NCBI GenBank assembly: GCA_003551125.1
Contig: PULY01000047.1
Coordinates: 1-23,709, forward strand
DNA: 23,709 nucleotides
Direction of reading: 5' to 3'
From: Candidatus Iainarchaeum sp.
Lineage (GTDB): Archaea > B1Sed10-29
Below are positions 1-6,779 of the stretch, one piece after another. Under the pieces are notes generated by a model, which was not told the DNA's origin, ran no database searches, and worked only from the letters and a program-made list of their open reading frames with translations. How positions within the stretch are numbered: the stretch's first letter is position 1; every line of letters starts with the position of its first letter. Made by a program: the position numbers and the translations under genes.

Positions 1-357
1 CAAGACTTTGAAGTTCCAGAAGAACTATCAAAAAAGACATACGACGCAATAGAGAAAGCAAGAGAAACAGGAAAAATAAAACAAGGAGTAAACGAAGTAA
101 CAAAAGCACTTGAAAGAAAAAACGCGGAAATAGTAATAATAGCAACCGATATAAAACCACCTGAAATAGTAGCACACATACCAATACTAGCGAAAGAAAA
201 AGAAATACCATACACTTACGTACCATCACAAAAAGAACTAGGACTAGCAAGTGGTATAAAAGTAGGTTCAAGCGCAATAGCACTAACAAAAACAGGAGAA
301 GCAAAAAAAGAAATTGAGAAAATAAAAGACAAAATCAAAGAATTAAAAAAAGAATAA
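1..357 (+). CDS. rpl7ae: Ribosomal protein L7Ae (5' end outside window)
   Basis: This is an open frame from base 1 to the TAA at 355-357, giving 118 visible residues. Family L7Ae is about 120 residues long, so only the first few are missing. The RNA-binding signature is visible: TGKIKQGVNEVTKAL near residue 23, then IIATDIKPPEIVAHIPIL, then YTYVPSQKELG and a closing small-residue segment (GSSAIAL). L7Ae binds kink-turns in 23S rRNA and is also a subunit of archaeal box C/D and H/ACA RNPs and of RNase P. It heads the L7Ae-S28e-L24e-aIF5B order that is common in archaea. The promoter lies outside the window. Confidence 0.96.
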   Translation, partial: QDFEVPEELSKKTYDAIEKARETGKIKQGVNEVTKALERKNAEIVIIATDIKPPEIVAHIPILAKEKEIPYTYVPSQKELGLASGIKVGSSAIALTKTGEAKKEIEKIKDKIKELKKE

Positions 358-360
358 AAA

Positions 361-373
361 ACTCGAAAAGAGT
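361..373 (+). repeat. Short hairpin over the mini-ORF ribosome-binding site
   Basis: ACTC (361-364), loop GAAAA, and GAGT (370-373) form a 4-bp inverted repeat. Its right arm runs into GAGTGA, the probable ribosome-binding site for the ATG at 380. A stem this short may be weak or accidental. Confidence 0.25.
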
Positions 374-379
374 GAAAAA

Positions 380-460
380 ATGGATAATGAAAAATGGGGA
401 ACCCTGAAAAAAGACGATAGAAACAAAAAATGGGGAGACCTAAAAAAAGACGACAGATAA
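380..460 (+). CDS. 26-residue mini-ORF made of two copies of a KWGxLKKDDR unit
   Basis: ATG 380 to TAA 458-460 lies wholly between L7Ae and S28e. After MDNE the peptide is KWGTLKKDDRN followed by KKWGDLKKDDR, a tandem duplication with a 36-nt period. Between the copies, two codon differences are synonymous (CTG/CTA and GAT/GAC) and one codon changes an amino acid (ACC to GAC), which suggests selection on the peptide. GAGTGA sits 6 nt before the ATG, like the GTGA sites of neighbouring genes. The peptide is strongly charged with two tryptophans and has no membrane segment. I do not recognise the family. It could be a real small protein co-expressed with the ribosomal proteins, or a translated leader of rps28e. 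Confidence 0.5.
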   Translation: MDNEKWGTLKKDDRNKKWGDLKKDDR

Positions 461-476
461 ATAATAAGTGATTAAA

Positions 477-683
477 ATGGCAAAAAAGGCGGTAAAAGCT
501 GAAGTAGTTGAAATAATAGGAAGAACTGGAGTACAAGGAGGATTAAAACAAGTAATGGCTAAAATACTTGAAGGAAGAGACAAAAACAGAATCAAAAGAA
601 GAAACGTCAAAGGACCAGTACAAGAAGGAGACATACTCCTATTAAAAGACACTGAAGAAGCTAGAAAAATACAAGCAAGGTAG
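477..683 (+). CDS. rps28e: Ribosomal protein S28e
   Basis: A 68-residue protein of the small-subunit S28e family, an OB-fold protein near the mRNA exit/decoding side of the 30S subunit. Diagnostic segments are EVVEIIGRTGVQGGLKQV, then RNVKGPVQEGDILLL and the C-terminal TEEARKIQ. I chose ATG 477 over the in-frame GTG 468 because that GTG belongs to the ribosome-binding site (GTGAT, 4 nt before the ATG), and the family starts just before this point. It lies 16 nt after the repeat mini-ORF and 58 nt before rpl24e. A perfect 9-bp inverted repeat begins at its stop codon. Confidence 0.96.
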   Translation: MAKKAVKAEVVEIIGRTGVQGGLKQVMAKILEGRDKNRIKRRNVKGPVQEGDILLLKDTEEARKIQAR

Positions 684-703
684 AAACTTTTAAAAAAAGT
701 TTC
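683..703 (+). repeat. Perfect 9-bp hairpin between S28e and L24e
   Basis: GAAACTTTT (683-691), loop AAA, and AAAAGTTTC (695-703) form an uninterrupted inverted repeat starting at the last base of the S28e stop codon. No T-run follows, so it does not look like an archaeal terminator. It may be an mRNA processing or stability element separating the two cistrons. Confidence 0.5.
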
Positions 704-741
704 ATCAAAAAAAGAAAACAATAGATGAAAAGGTGAAGAAA

Positions 742-903
742 ATGGACTGCAGTTTCTGCGGAGAAAAAGTACCCAAAGGAAAGGGAAAAATCTACATAAA
801 ATCTGATGGAAAGAGATTCCCATACTGTTCAAGCAAATGTGAAAAAAATCACAGAAAACTTGGAAGAAACCCAAAGAAAGTGAAATGGGTAAAAAACAAG
901 TAA
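742..903 (+). CDS. rpl24e: Ribosomal protein L24e
   Basis: A 53-residue zinc-ribbon large-subunit protein. The ligands are visible: Cys3 and Cys6 (MDCSFCGEKVPKGKG) and Cys29 and Cys33 (YCSSKC). The C-terminal half is the expected basic tail (NHRKLGRNPKKVKWVK). The start ATG follows AGGTGA by 4 nt, matching the ribosome-binding rule seen across the window. The gene completes the L7Ae-S28e-L24e trio. In many euryarchaea nucleoside diphosphate kinase comes next, but here only 71 nt separate it from aIF5B. Confidence 0.95.
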   Translation: MDCSFCGEKVPKGKGKIYIKSDGKRFPYCSSKCEKNHRKLGRNPKKVKWVKNK

Positions 904-925
904 ATAAACCAACAAGCTAAAAAAT

Positions 926-945
926 CCTCGGCCACCAAACTGAGG
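926..945 (+). repeat. Hairpin between L24e and aIF5B, with AT-rich box after it
   Basis: CCTCGG (926-931) and CTGAGG (940-945) can form a 6-bp stem including one G-U pair around an 8-nt loop. It is the most GC-rich patch of the spacer. TTATATTT at 950-957 follows and resembles a TATA box, but it lies only about 20 nt from the aIF5B ATG, so a transcript from it would be nearly leaderless. The spacer could hold a processing site, a weak terminator or an internal promoter. Confidence 0.35.
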
Positions 946-974
946 CTAATTATATTTAAGAAAAGGTAGATCAA

Positions 975-2711
975 ATGATAAGATCACCAATAATATGTGT
1001 CCTAGGGCACGTAGACCATGGAAAAACAGCAATACTTGATTCAATAAGAGGATCAACAGTCTTAGAGGGAGAACCAGGAAAAATAACACAACATGTAGGA
1101 GCAAGTTTTATACCAACGAAAACAATAAAGGAACAAAGCAAAGAAATAATAGACAAATATGGGTACGACTTAGAAATACCTGGATTACTATTCATAGACA
1201 CACCTGGACACCAAGCATTCACATCCCTGAGAAAAAGAGGAGGAAAAACCGCGGACCTAGCAGTACTCGTAATAGACATAATGCAAGGAATACAACCACA
1301 AACAAAAGAAGCAATAGAGATACTGAAAAAACACAAATGCCCATTCATAATAGCACTCAACAAAATAGACATGATACAAGGATGGAGACCAAACAAAGGA
1401 GAATCATTCACAAAAACAATTAAAAAACAAAGCGAAAGAGTTAGAAAAAGACTGGAAGAAAAAACATACGACACGATAGGAGAAATAGCAAAACACGGAA
1501 TAAACACAAACAGATTCGACAAAGTTGAAAACCCTGAAAAAACAATTATAATAATCCCGACATCAGCAGAGACAAAAGAAGGAATACCAGAACTATTAAT
1601 GTTCCTAGCAGGACTATCACAGAGATACATGAAAAAACAATTAAACGCACAGGAAGAAACAACGGGAGAAGGAACAATACTGGAAGTTAAAAAAGTAAAA
1701 GGACTTGGAACAACGATAGACACAATAATATTCAAAGGAAAAATAAAGAAAGGAGACAAAATAGTCATAGGAACAAAAGAAGGTGCAAAAGAAACAAAAA
1801 TAAGAGCCTTATTGAAACCAAAAGAACTCAAAGAAATGAGAGAAGCAAAAGGAAAAGACTTCAAAAGAGTAAAAGAAGTAACAGCAGCAGAAGGAATTAA
1901 AATAGCAGCCCCTGGGTTAGAAGAAGCAATAGCAGGATCACCAGTAATAGTGGCAAATGAAGATACTGAAGAAAAGAAAAAAGAAGTAGCAAAAGAAATA
2001 AAAGAAGCAACAATAGAAAACCAATCAGAAGGAGTAATAGTAAAAGCAGACACAATAGGATCACTTGAAGGAATAGTAGACTTATTCAAAGATAAAGAAA
2101 TCCCAATAAGAAGAGCAGAAATAGGTAAAGTAAGAAGAAGAGACGTAACCGAGGCAAAAACAATAAAAGAGAAAAACAGATACCTCGGAGGAATATTCGC
2201 ATTCAACACAAAAATTCTAGAGGAAGCTGAAAAAAAAGCGGATGAATTCAAAGTTCCAATATTCAAATCAGATATAATATATAAATTGGAAGAAGAATAC
2301 GAAGAATGGAAAAAAGAGGAAGAACAAAGAGAAAAAGAGGAAAAACTTGAAAAATACACATACCCTGCAAAACTCAAAATACTTCCAGAACACACATTCA
2401 GAAAAAGCAAACCAGCAATAGTGGGAGTAAAATTACTACAGGGGAAATTAAAACCCGGATACCGATTAATGAATAAAAATGGAAAAGAAACGGGAGAAAT
2501 CAAGAGCATACAAAAGGATCAAAAATCAGTGAAACTACTGGAACAGGGAGAAGAAGCAGCAATATCAATAAAAAATGTCACAGTAGGAAGACAAATAGAA
2601 GAAGGAGAAACATTATACACTGATGTACCAGTGGATGAAACTTACGAACTTGAAAGAAAAGGATTCAAAAACAAACAACTAATAAGAGAAATAAGAAGCA
2701 TAAAAAGATGA
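975..2711 (+). CDS. infB: Translation initiation factor aIF5B (IF2 family GTPase)
   Basis: A 578-residue GTPase that promotes joining of the ribosomal subunits and placement of initiator tRNA. The G domain is complete: G1 GHVDHGKT (11-18), switch threonine T38, G3 DTPGH (75-79) and G4 NKID (129-132). Insert segments typical of archaeal/eukaryal IF5B follow (GWRPNKGES near 139). A beta-barrel domain II begins near 225 (GTILEVKKVKGLGTT), then domain III, a long charged helix (about 440-460) and a C-terminal barrel with VGRQIEEGE. It lacks the long N-terminal extension of eukaryotic eIF5B, and no intein is present. Length is normal for archaea. AGGT lies 7 nt before the ATG. Confidence 0.97.
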   Translation: MIRSPIICVLGHVDHGKTAILDSIRGSTVLEGEPGKITQHVGASFIPTKTIKEQSKEIIDKYGYDLEIPGLLFIDTPGHQAFTSLRKRGGKTADLAVLVIDIMQGIQPQTKEAIEILKKHKCPFIIALNKIDMIQGWRPNKGESFTKTIKKQSERVRKRLEEKTYDTIGEIAKHGINTNRFDKVENPEKTIIIIPTSAETKEGIPELLMFLAGLSQRYMKKQLNAQEETTGEGTILEVKKVKGLGTTIDTIIFKGKIKKGDKIVIGTKEGAKETKIRALLKPKELKEMREAKGKDFKRVKEVTAAEGIKIAAPGLEEAIAGSPVIVANEDTEEKKKEVAKEIKEATIENQSEGVIVKADTIGSLEGIVDLFKDKEIPIRRAEIGKVRRRDVTEAKTIKEKNRYLGGIFAFNTKILEEAEKKADEFKVPIFKSDIIYKLEEEYEEWKKEEEQREKEEKLEKYTYPAKLKILPEHTFRKSKPAIVGVKLLQGKLKPGYRLMNKNGKETGEIKSIQKDQKSVKLLEQGEEAAISIKNVTVGRQIEEGETLYTDVPVDETYELERKGFKNKQLIREIRSIKR

Positions 2712-2727
2712 ATAAAGAGGTGTAAAC

Positions 2728-3387
2728 ATGCAAATAGTAGTATCAAATCCAGAAAAAGGAAAAACATACCAAAAAGAAATAGAAGACAAGAAATCAAGAG
2801 TATTGCACGGAAAGAGAATAGGAGAAGAAGTAGAAGGAAGTCTCCTCGGACTAAAAGGATACAAAGTAAAAATCACAGGAGGAAGCGACAAGCAAGGATT
2901 CCCAATGAAAAAAGGAATTAAAACAACTGAAAGAACAAAAATACTTCTAGAAAAAGGACCAGGATACAAACCAAAGGAAAGAGGAATAAGAAAAAGAAAA
3001 ACAGTTAGAGGAGAAATAGTATCAGAAGAAACACAGCAATTAAACCTGAAAGTAGTTAGCAAAGGAAGAAAGAAACTAGCAACACTATTCGGTGAAGAAC
3101 CTGAAGAAGAAGTAGAAGAAGAGACAAAAGAAGAAGTAGAAGAGGAAAAAAGTGAAGAAAAGGAAGAAGAGGAAACAGAAGAAACTGATGAAGACGAAGA
3201 AAAAGAAGAACAGGAAGAAACAGAAGAAGTAAACTACGAAGAACTAACAGAGAAAAACACCGATGAAATCAAAGAAGAAGCAAAGGACTTTACTGAAGAA
3301 CAATACAAAAAACTCCTAGAAGCGGAAGAACAAAACAAAGATAGAAAAACAATGAAAGAATGGATAAACAAACAGATTGAAGATTAA
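2728..3387 (+). CDS. rps6e: Ribosomal protein S6e with acidic tail and C-terminal module
   Basis: Residues 1-121 are a normal S6e core (MQIVVSNPEKGKTYQ, GKRIGEEVEG, ITGGSDKQGFPMKKG, RGIRKRKTVRG), the whole length of the protein in most archaea. About 98 extra residues follow. Residues 122-169 are almost entirely Glu with some Lys, Asp and Thr, so they are disordered and strongly acidic. Residues 170-219 become helix-like again and end in KLLEAEEQNKDRKTMKEWI. From memory this last part resembles a small helical module appended to ribosomal and other proteins of some archaea, but I cannot verify that. S6e binds rRNA, so an acidic tail is unusual. AGAGGTG precedes the ATG. The gene lies 16 nt after infB. 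Confidence 0.95.
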   Translation: MQIVVSNPEKGKTYQKEIEDKKSRVLHGKRIGEEVEGSLLGLKGYKVKITGGSDKQGFPMKKGIKTTERTKILLEKGPGYKPKERGIRKRKTVRGEIVSEETQQLNLKVVSKGRKKLATLFGEEPEEEVEEETKEEVEEEKSEEKEEEETEETDEDEEKEEQEETEEVNYEELTEKNTDEIKEEAKDFTEEQYKKLLEAEEQNKDRKTMKEWINKQIED

Positions 3388-3409
3388 AAAACCTAAAAAG
3401 GTAGTTAAA

Positions 3410-4612
3410 ATGAATGAACCAAAACAAGCAGAAGTAAACATAGGGTTAGCAGGACATGTAGACCATGGAAAAACATCAATAGTTAAAGGTCTAAGTGGGA
3501 AATGGACCGACACCCATAGTGAAGAGCTCAAAAGAGGAATAACAATGAAGCTAGGGTACGCTGACACAACCCTATACAAATGCAAAGAAGAAAAAGGAAA
3601 ATACACAACCAATCCAGAAGAATGTGAAGAAGCAGAAGTTCTCAGAAAAATATCATTCATAGACTGCCCCGGACACGAAACACTGATGACTGTTACACTA
3701 TCAGGAGCAAACATAATGGATGGAGCAATACTAATAATAGCAGCAAACGAAGAATGCCCACAACCACAGACAAAAGAACATTTAGCAGCACTGGACATAA
3801 CAAATACAAAAAACATAGTGATAGTGCAAACAAAAATAGACCTAGTTGACAAAAAACAAGCGAAAAAACACAAGGAACAGATAAAGAAAATGATAAAAGG
3901 AACGGTGGCAGAAAACGCACCTATAATACCGATAGCAGCACACCACCAAGTAAACTACGATAAACTAATAGAAGCAATAGAAAAAGAAATACCAACACCT
4001 AAAAGAGACCCAAATAAACCAGCAAGACTACACATAGCAAGATCATTTGATATAAACAAGCCAGGGACACCAATAAAAGACATAAAAGGAGGAGTAATAG
4101 GAGGATCAATAACACAAGGAGAATTTGAAATAGGTGATGAAATAGAGATAGTTCCTGGAATAAGAGAAGATGGAAAAACAAGAAAACTAGAAACGGAGAT
4201 AACTTCACTATCAACAGAAAAAGATGAAATAAAAAAAGGAAAGCCAGGAGGACTAATAGGAATACAAACAAAGTTAGACCCATCACTTACAAAAGGAGAT
4301 AACTTAATAGGATCAATAGTAACGGAAAAAGGATCAGCACCTTCAGTAAAAAAAGAAATAGAGATAAAAACAACATTACTAAAAGAAAATGTAGGAATAG
4401 AGAAGATAGAGCCTCTAAAAACCAATGAAGACTTAGTTATAACAGCTGGAACAGACACAGTGCTCGGAAAAGTGAAAAAAATATTCAAAGACACTGTAAA
4501 AATAGAACTACGAAAAGAAATACCAGTAGAAAAAGATAAGAGAATAGCAATCTCAAGAAAAATAAAAGCAAGATGGAGATTGATAGGCTACGGAGAGATA
4601 GTGGAAAAATGA
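3410..4612 (+). CDS. eif2g: Translation initiation factor aIF2 subunit gamma
   Basis: A 400-residue GTPase core of the aIF2 heterotrimer that delivers Met-tRNAi. It shows G1 GHVDHGKT (15-22), switch I ELKRGITMKLGYAD, G3 DCPGHE (85-90) and two C-terminal barrels ending in KARWRLIGYGEI. Two oddities are visible. The zinc knuckle that normally has four cysteines keeps only Cys58 and Cys72. The G4 motif reads TKID (140-143) where NKxD is usual; TKxD works in Rho-type GTPases. ATG 3410 is chosen because GGT precedes it and the family starts here; the in-frame TTG at 3377 would lie inside S6e. Its stop overlaps the next gene by ATGA. Confidence 0.97.
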   Translation: MNEPKQAEVNIGLAGHVDHGKTSIVKGLSGKWTDTHSEELKRGITMKLGYADTTLYKCKEEKGKYTTNPEECEEAEVLRKISFIDCPGHETLMTVTLSGANIMDGAILIIAANEECPQPQTKEHLAALDITNTKNIVIVQTKIDLVDKKQAKKHKEQIKKMIKGTVAENAPIIPIAAHHQVNYDKLIEAIEKEIPTPKRDPNKPARLHIARSFDINKPGTPIKDIKGGVIGGSITQGEFEIGDEIEIVPGIREDGKTRKLETEITSLSTEKDEIKKGKPGGLIGIQTKLDPSLTKGDNLIGSIVTEKGSAPSVKKEIEIKTTLLKENVGIEKIEPLKTNEDLVITAGTDTVLGKVKKIFKDTVKIELRKEIPVEKDKRIAISRKIKARWRLIGYGEIVEK

Positions 4613-4989
4613 AAAATGATCAAATAAAAATAGTACTGGACACAAATTTCTTACTAATACCGGAAACAAAAAAAATAGATATATTCAAAAAAATAAAAGA
4701 GAAAAAACCAAAATCAAAATTCATAATACTAAAATCAGTTGAAAAAGAACTTCAAAAAATGAAAACAAGAGAAAGTAAAATAGCATTACAAATAATAAAA
4801 CAGAAAAAACTTCAAACTCACGAAGTGGAAACCAATAAAAAACACACCGATGATATAATAATAGAATACGCGGAAAAAGAAAATGCGGAAGTAGCGACAA
4901 ACGACAAAGAACTTAAGAAAAGATGCATAAACAAAAAAATACCTATAATATACCTAAGAAGCGGGAAAAAAATAGAGACAAAAAAATAA
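4609..4989 (+). CDS. PIN-domain endonuclease, archaeal Fcf1/Utp24-like
   Basis: A 126-residue PIN domain. The acidic active-site residues are in place: Asp in VLDTNFLL (residue 11), Glu in SVEKELQKM, Asp in HTDDIIIEYA and Asp in VATNDKELKKR. The end IPIIYLRSG is typical of the Fcf1/Utp24-like archaeal family, whose eukaryotic members cut pre-rRNA. The start is the ATG of the ATGA overlap with aIF2-gamma (4609-4612), implying coupled translation. A gene of this kind after aIF2-gamma is a recurrent archaeal arrangement, which favours a role in rRNA maturation over a VapC toxin. No antitoxin gene is adjacent. Confidence 0.88.
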   Translation: MKNDQIKIVLDTNFLLIPETKKIDIFKKIKEKKPKSKFIILKSVEKELQKMKTRESKIALQIIKQKKLQTHEVETNKKHTDDIIIEYAEKENAEVATNDKELKKRCINKKIPIIYLRSGKKIETKK

Positions 4990-4994
4990 TTAAA

Positions 4995-5000
4995 GGTGAT
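4995..5000 (+). promoter_or_regulatory. Ribosome-binding site GGTGAT that puts the pyrophosphatase start in doubt
   Basis: GGTGAT here is identical to the site before S24e (6314-6319). The GTG that would begin the longest pyrophosphatase frame (4996-4998) is inside this site. The codon at the usual distance, 4 nt further on, is ATA (5005-5007) rather than ATG. Confidence 0.6.
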
Positions 5001-5547
5001 CAATATAACCGATGAAAAAAACCTATGGAAAAACGTTTCAAGGGGAAAAAACCCGCCAAAGCAAGTGAACGTAGTAGTAGAAATACCAAGAAGAAGTAGG
5101 AATAAAATAGAGTATCAAGAAAGAAAAGGATACTTTAAACTCGACAGAGTAATATTTTCACCATTCCACTATCCAGGAGATTATGGATTCATACCTCAAA
5201 CCATATCAGAAGACGGAGATGCATTGGACACATTACTACTAACAGAAGAACCGACATTTCCAGGATGTGTAGTAGAAGCAAGACCAATAGGAGTACTAAG
5301 AATGGAAGATGAAAAAGGAATAGATGACAAAGTACTAGCGGCACCAATAAAAGACCCTAGAAAAGCAGATTACAGAGACATAGAATCCGTGAACAAACAC
5401 AAAAGACAGGAAATAGCTCATTTCTTCAGTGACTACAAAGAACTAGAAGAATCAAAATGGGCAAAAGTAAAAAACTGGTTAGGAGCAGAAAAAGCGTATG
5501 AACAAATCAAAAGAGCAATGGACAAATACGATGAAGAAGAAAAATAA
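4996..5547 (+). CDS. ppa: Inorganic pyrophosphatase, family I (soluble)
   Basis: About 180 residues; hydrolyses pyrophosphate to phosphate and drives biosynthetic reactions in the cytoplasm. All main active-site elements of family I are visible: VVVEIPRRSRNKIEY, FKLDRVIF, FHYPGDYGFIPQT, the metal-binding EDGDALD, MEDEKGIDDKVLAAP and SDYKELE. The frame is given from GTG 4996, but that codon lies within a perfect ribosome-binding site, and the true start may be the ATA at 5005 (residue 4). No in-frame ATG is available near the N-terminus, so the first residues are uncertain. It sits 6 nt after the PIN gene and 14 nt before Rpo7. Confidence 0.96.
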   Translation: MINITDEKNLWKNVSRGKNPPKQVNVVVEIPRRSRNKIEYQERKGYFKLDRVIFSPFHYPGDYGFIPQTISEDGDALDTLLLTEEPTFPGCVVEARPIGVLRMEDEKGIDDKVLAAPIKDPRKADYRDIESVNKHKRQEIAHFFSDYKELEESKWAKVKNWLGAEKAYEQIKRAMDKYDEEEK

Positions 5548-5561
5548 AAAGAGGGATAAAA

Positions 5562-6128
5562 ATGTATCAGATGATCACAGCCAAAGATTCAGTTAGAATA
5601 CCACCAAAATACTTTGACAGACCGTTAGAAGAATCAGCTAAAAAAGCGCTGCAGGACAAATACGAATCAAGAATAGATTCGGAGCATGGAGTAATAATCA
5701 GTGTAACGGAATGTAAAGAGATAAAAGATGGAAAAATAATTCAAGGAGACGGATCAGCACACTACAATGTAACCTTTGAAGCACTTACCTTCAATCCAAA
5801 ACTACACGAAGTAGTAAGAGGAGAAGTAAACGAAATAGTTGACTTCGGAGCATTCGTAAGATTCGGACCAATAGATGCATTAGCACACGTATCACAAATA
5901 ACAGATGACTACATGACATACAACCAAAAAACAGAATCACTAGCTGGAAGAGAAACAAACAGAAGTTTAAAGGAAAATGACGAAGTAAGAGCAAGAATAA
6001 TAGCAGTATCATTAAAAAACAATGTGAACGAATCAAAAGTAAACCTAACGATGAAACAACCTGGACTCGGAAAGGAAGAATGGATAAAAGAAGAAAATAA
6101 AAAGAAAAAACAAGGAGATAAAAAATGA
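5562..6128 (+). CDS. rpo7: RNA polymerase subunit Rpo7 (RpoE')
   Basis: A 188-residue stalk subunit of archaeal RNA polymerase, partner of Rpo4. The N-terminal RNP-like tip domain covers about residues 1-80 (MYQMITAKDSVRIPP). An S1 RNA-binding domain follows (EVVRGEVNEIVDFGAFVRFGPIDALAHVSQI, given here as two parts: EVVRGEVNEIVDFG and AFVRFGPIDALAHVSQI). The C-terminal tail is lysine-rich (EENKKKKQGDKK). It helps open the promoter and bind nascent RNA. GAGGGAT precedes the ATG. Its stop overlaps the Spt4 start as ATGA (6125-6128), so the two transcription factors are probably translated together. Confidence 0.96.
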   Translation: MYQMITAKDSVRIPPKYFDRPLEESAKKALQDKYESRIDSEHGVIISVTECKEIKDGKIIQGDGSAHYNVTFEALTFNPKLHEVVRGEVNEIVDFGAFVRFGPIDALAHVSQITDDYMTYNQKTESLAGRETNRSLKENDEVRARIIAVSLKNNVNESKVNLTMKQPGLGKEEWIKEENKKKKQGDKK

Positions 6129-6313
6129 AAGATAAAGCATGTAAAAACTGTCACAGGATAGTTAAAGGCAACCAATGTCCAATATGCAAAGAATCAAAGC
6201 TAACACAAAGTTGGAAAGGATACACAATAATAAAAGACCCTGAGAAGTCGGAATTAGCGAAGGAGCTAAAAGTAGATACTCCTGGAAAATACGCATTAAG
6301 AATAAAGAAATAA
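6125..6313 (+). CDS. spt4: Transcription elongation factor Spt4 (RpoE'')
   Basis: A 62-residue zinc protein that pairs with Spt5 and raises RNA polymerase processivity. Zinc ligands are Cys6, Cys9, Cys18 and Cys21 (CKNCH, CPICK). The family segment WKGYTIIKDPEKSELAKEL follows, and the protein ends in GKYALRI as expected. Spt5 is not in the window. It starts within the Rpo7 stop codon and is followed by GGTGAT for S24e directly after its own stop. Confidence 0.95.
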   Translation: MKDKACKNCHRIVKGNQCPICKESKLTQSWKGYTIIKDPEKSELAKELKVDTPGKYALRIKK

Positions 6314-6324
6314 GGTGATCAAAA

Positions 6325-6615
6325 ATGAAGATAATTGAAGAAAACAAAAAAGAAAACCCATTACTACATAGAAAAGAAGTAACTCTAAAGATCAAGGACT
6401 ACGAAGAAACACCATCAAGAGAAGAAGTTCTTGAAAAGATATCAGCGGAACTTGGATACGAAAAAGAAAACATAATCATAGAAAAAATAGATCAGGAATA
6501 CGGAAAAAAAGAAGCAAAATGCAGAATAAAAGTATACGAATCAAATGAAGAAAAAGAAAAATACAGTAAAAAATACAAAGAAGAAAGAACACAGAAAAAG
6601 GAGGAAAAAGAATGA
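6325..6615 (+). CDS. rps24e: Ribosomal protein S24e
   Basis: A 96-residue small-subunit protein. Family markers are NPLLHRKEVTLKI at the N-terminus, TPSREEVLEKISAELG, and IDQEYGKKEAKCRIKVYES. The C-terminal 25 residues are a Lys/Glu tail of the usual sort. GGTGAT lies 5 nt before the ATG and is the clearest ribosome-binding site in the window. The stop overlaps the S27ae start (ATGA at 6612-6615), a coupling seen in many archaea. Confidence 0.95.
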   Translation: MKIIEENKKENPLLHRKEVTLKIKDYEETPSREEVLEKISAELGYEKENIIIEKIDQEYGKKEAKCRIKVYESNEEKEKYSKKYKEERTQKKEEKE

Positions 6616-6776
6616 AAAGAGAAAAATATAAAGTAAAAAGTGGAAAAATAGAAAGGGAAAACAAAGCATGTCCAAAATGCGGAGAAGGAACCCTATTAGC
6701 TGAACACAAAGATAGATTACACTGTGGAAAATGCGGATACACAAAATGGAAAAGTAAAAAAACAAAAAAAGAGTAA
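6612..6776 (+). CDS. rps27ae: Ribosomal protein S27ae
   Basis: A 54-residue zinc-ribbon protein of the 30S subunit, the archaeal counterpart of the ubiquitin-fused eukaryotic S27a but without ubiquitin. Zinc ligands are in CPKCG and CGKCGYTKW, with the expected spacing (about 16 residues between pairs). N- and C-terminal ends are lysine-rich. It begins inside the S24e stop codon and ends 3 nt before the CPBP membrane protein. Confidence 0.95.
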   Translation: MKREKYKVKSGKIERENKACPKCGEGTLLAEHKDRLHCGKCGYTKWKSKKTKKE

Positions 6777-6779
6777 AAA

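Noticed and set aside
971..2509. Long minus-strand frame (512 codons) opposite aIF5B
   Set aside because: It is antisense to a certain gene. The coding strand is so A-rich and T-poor that its complement has few stop codons. The translation is a low-complexity Phe/Ser/Leu run without motifs; similar long antisense frames elsewhere in the window have the same cause.
3105..3240. GAA-rich tract in S6e as a DNA repeat or CRISPR-like array
   Set aside because: It is in-frame glutamate coding with irregular units and no spacers.
4609..4989. PIN gene as a VapC toxin
   Set aside because: No antitoxin gene is beside it, it overlaps aIF2-gamma, and its end resembles the Fcf1/Utp24-like family.
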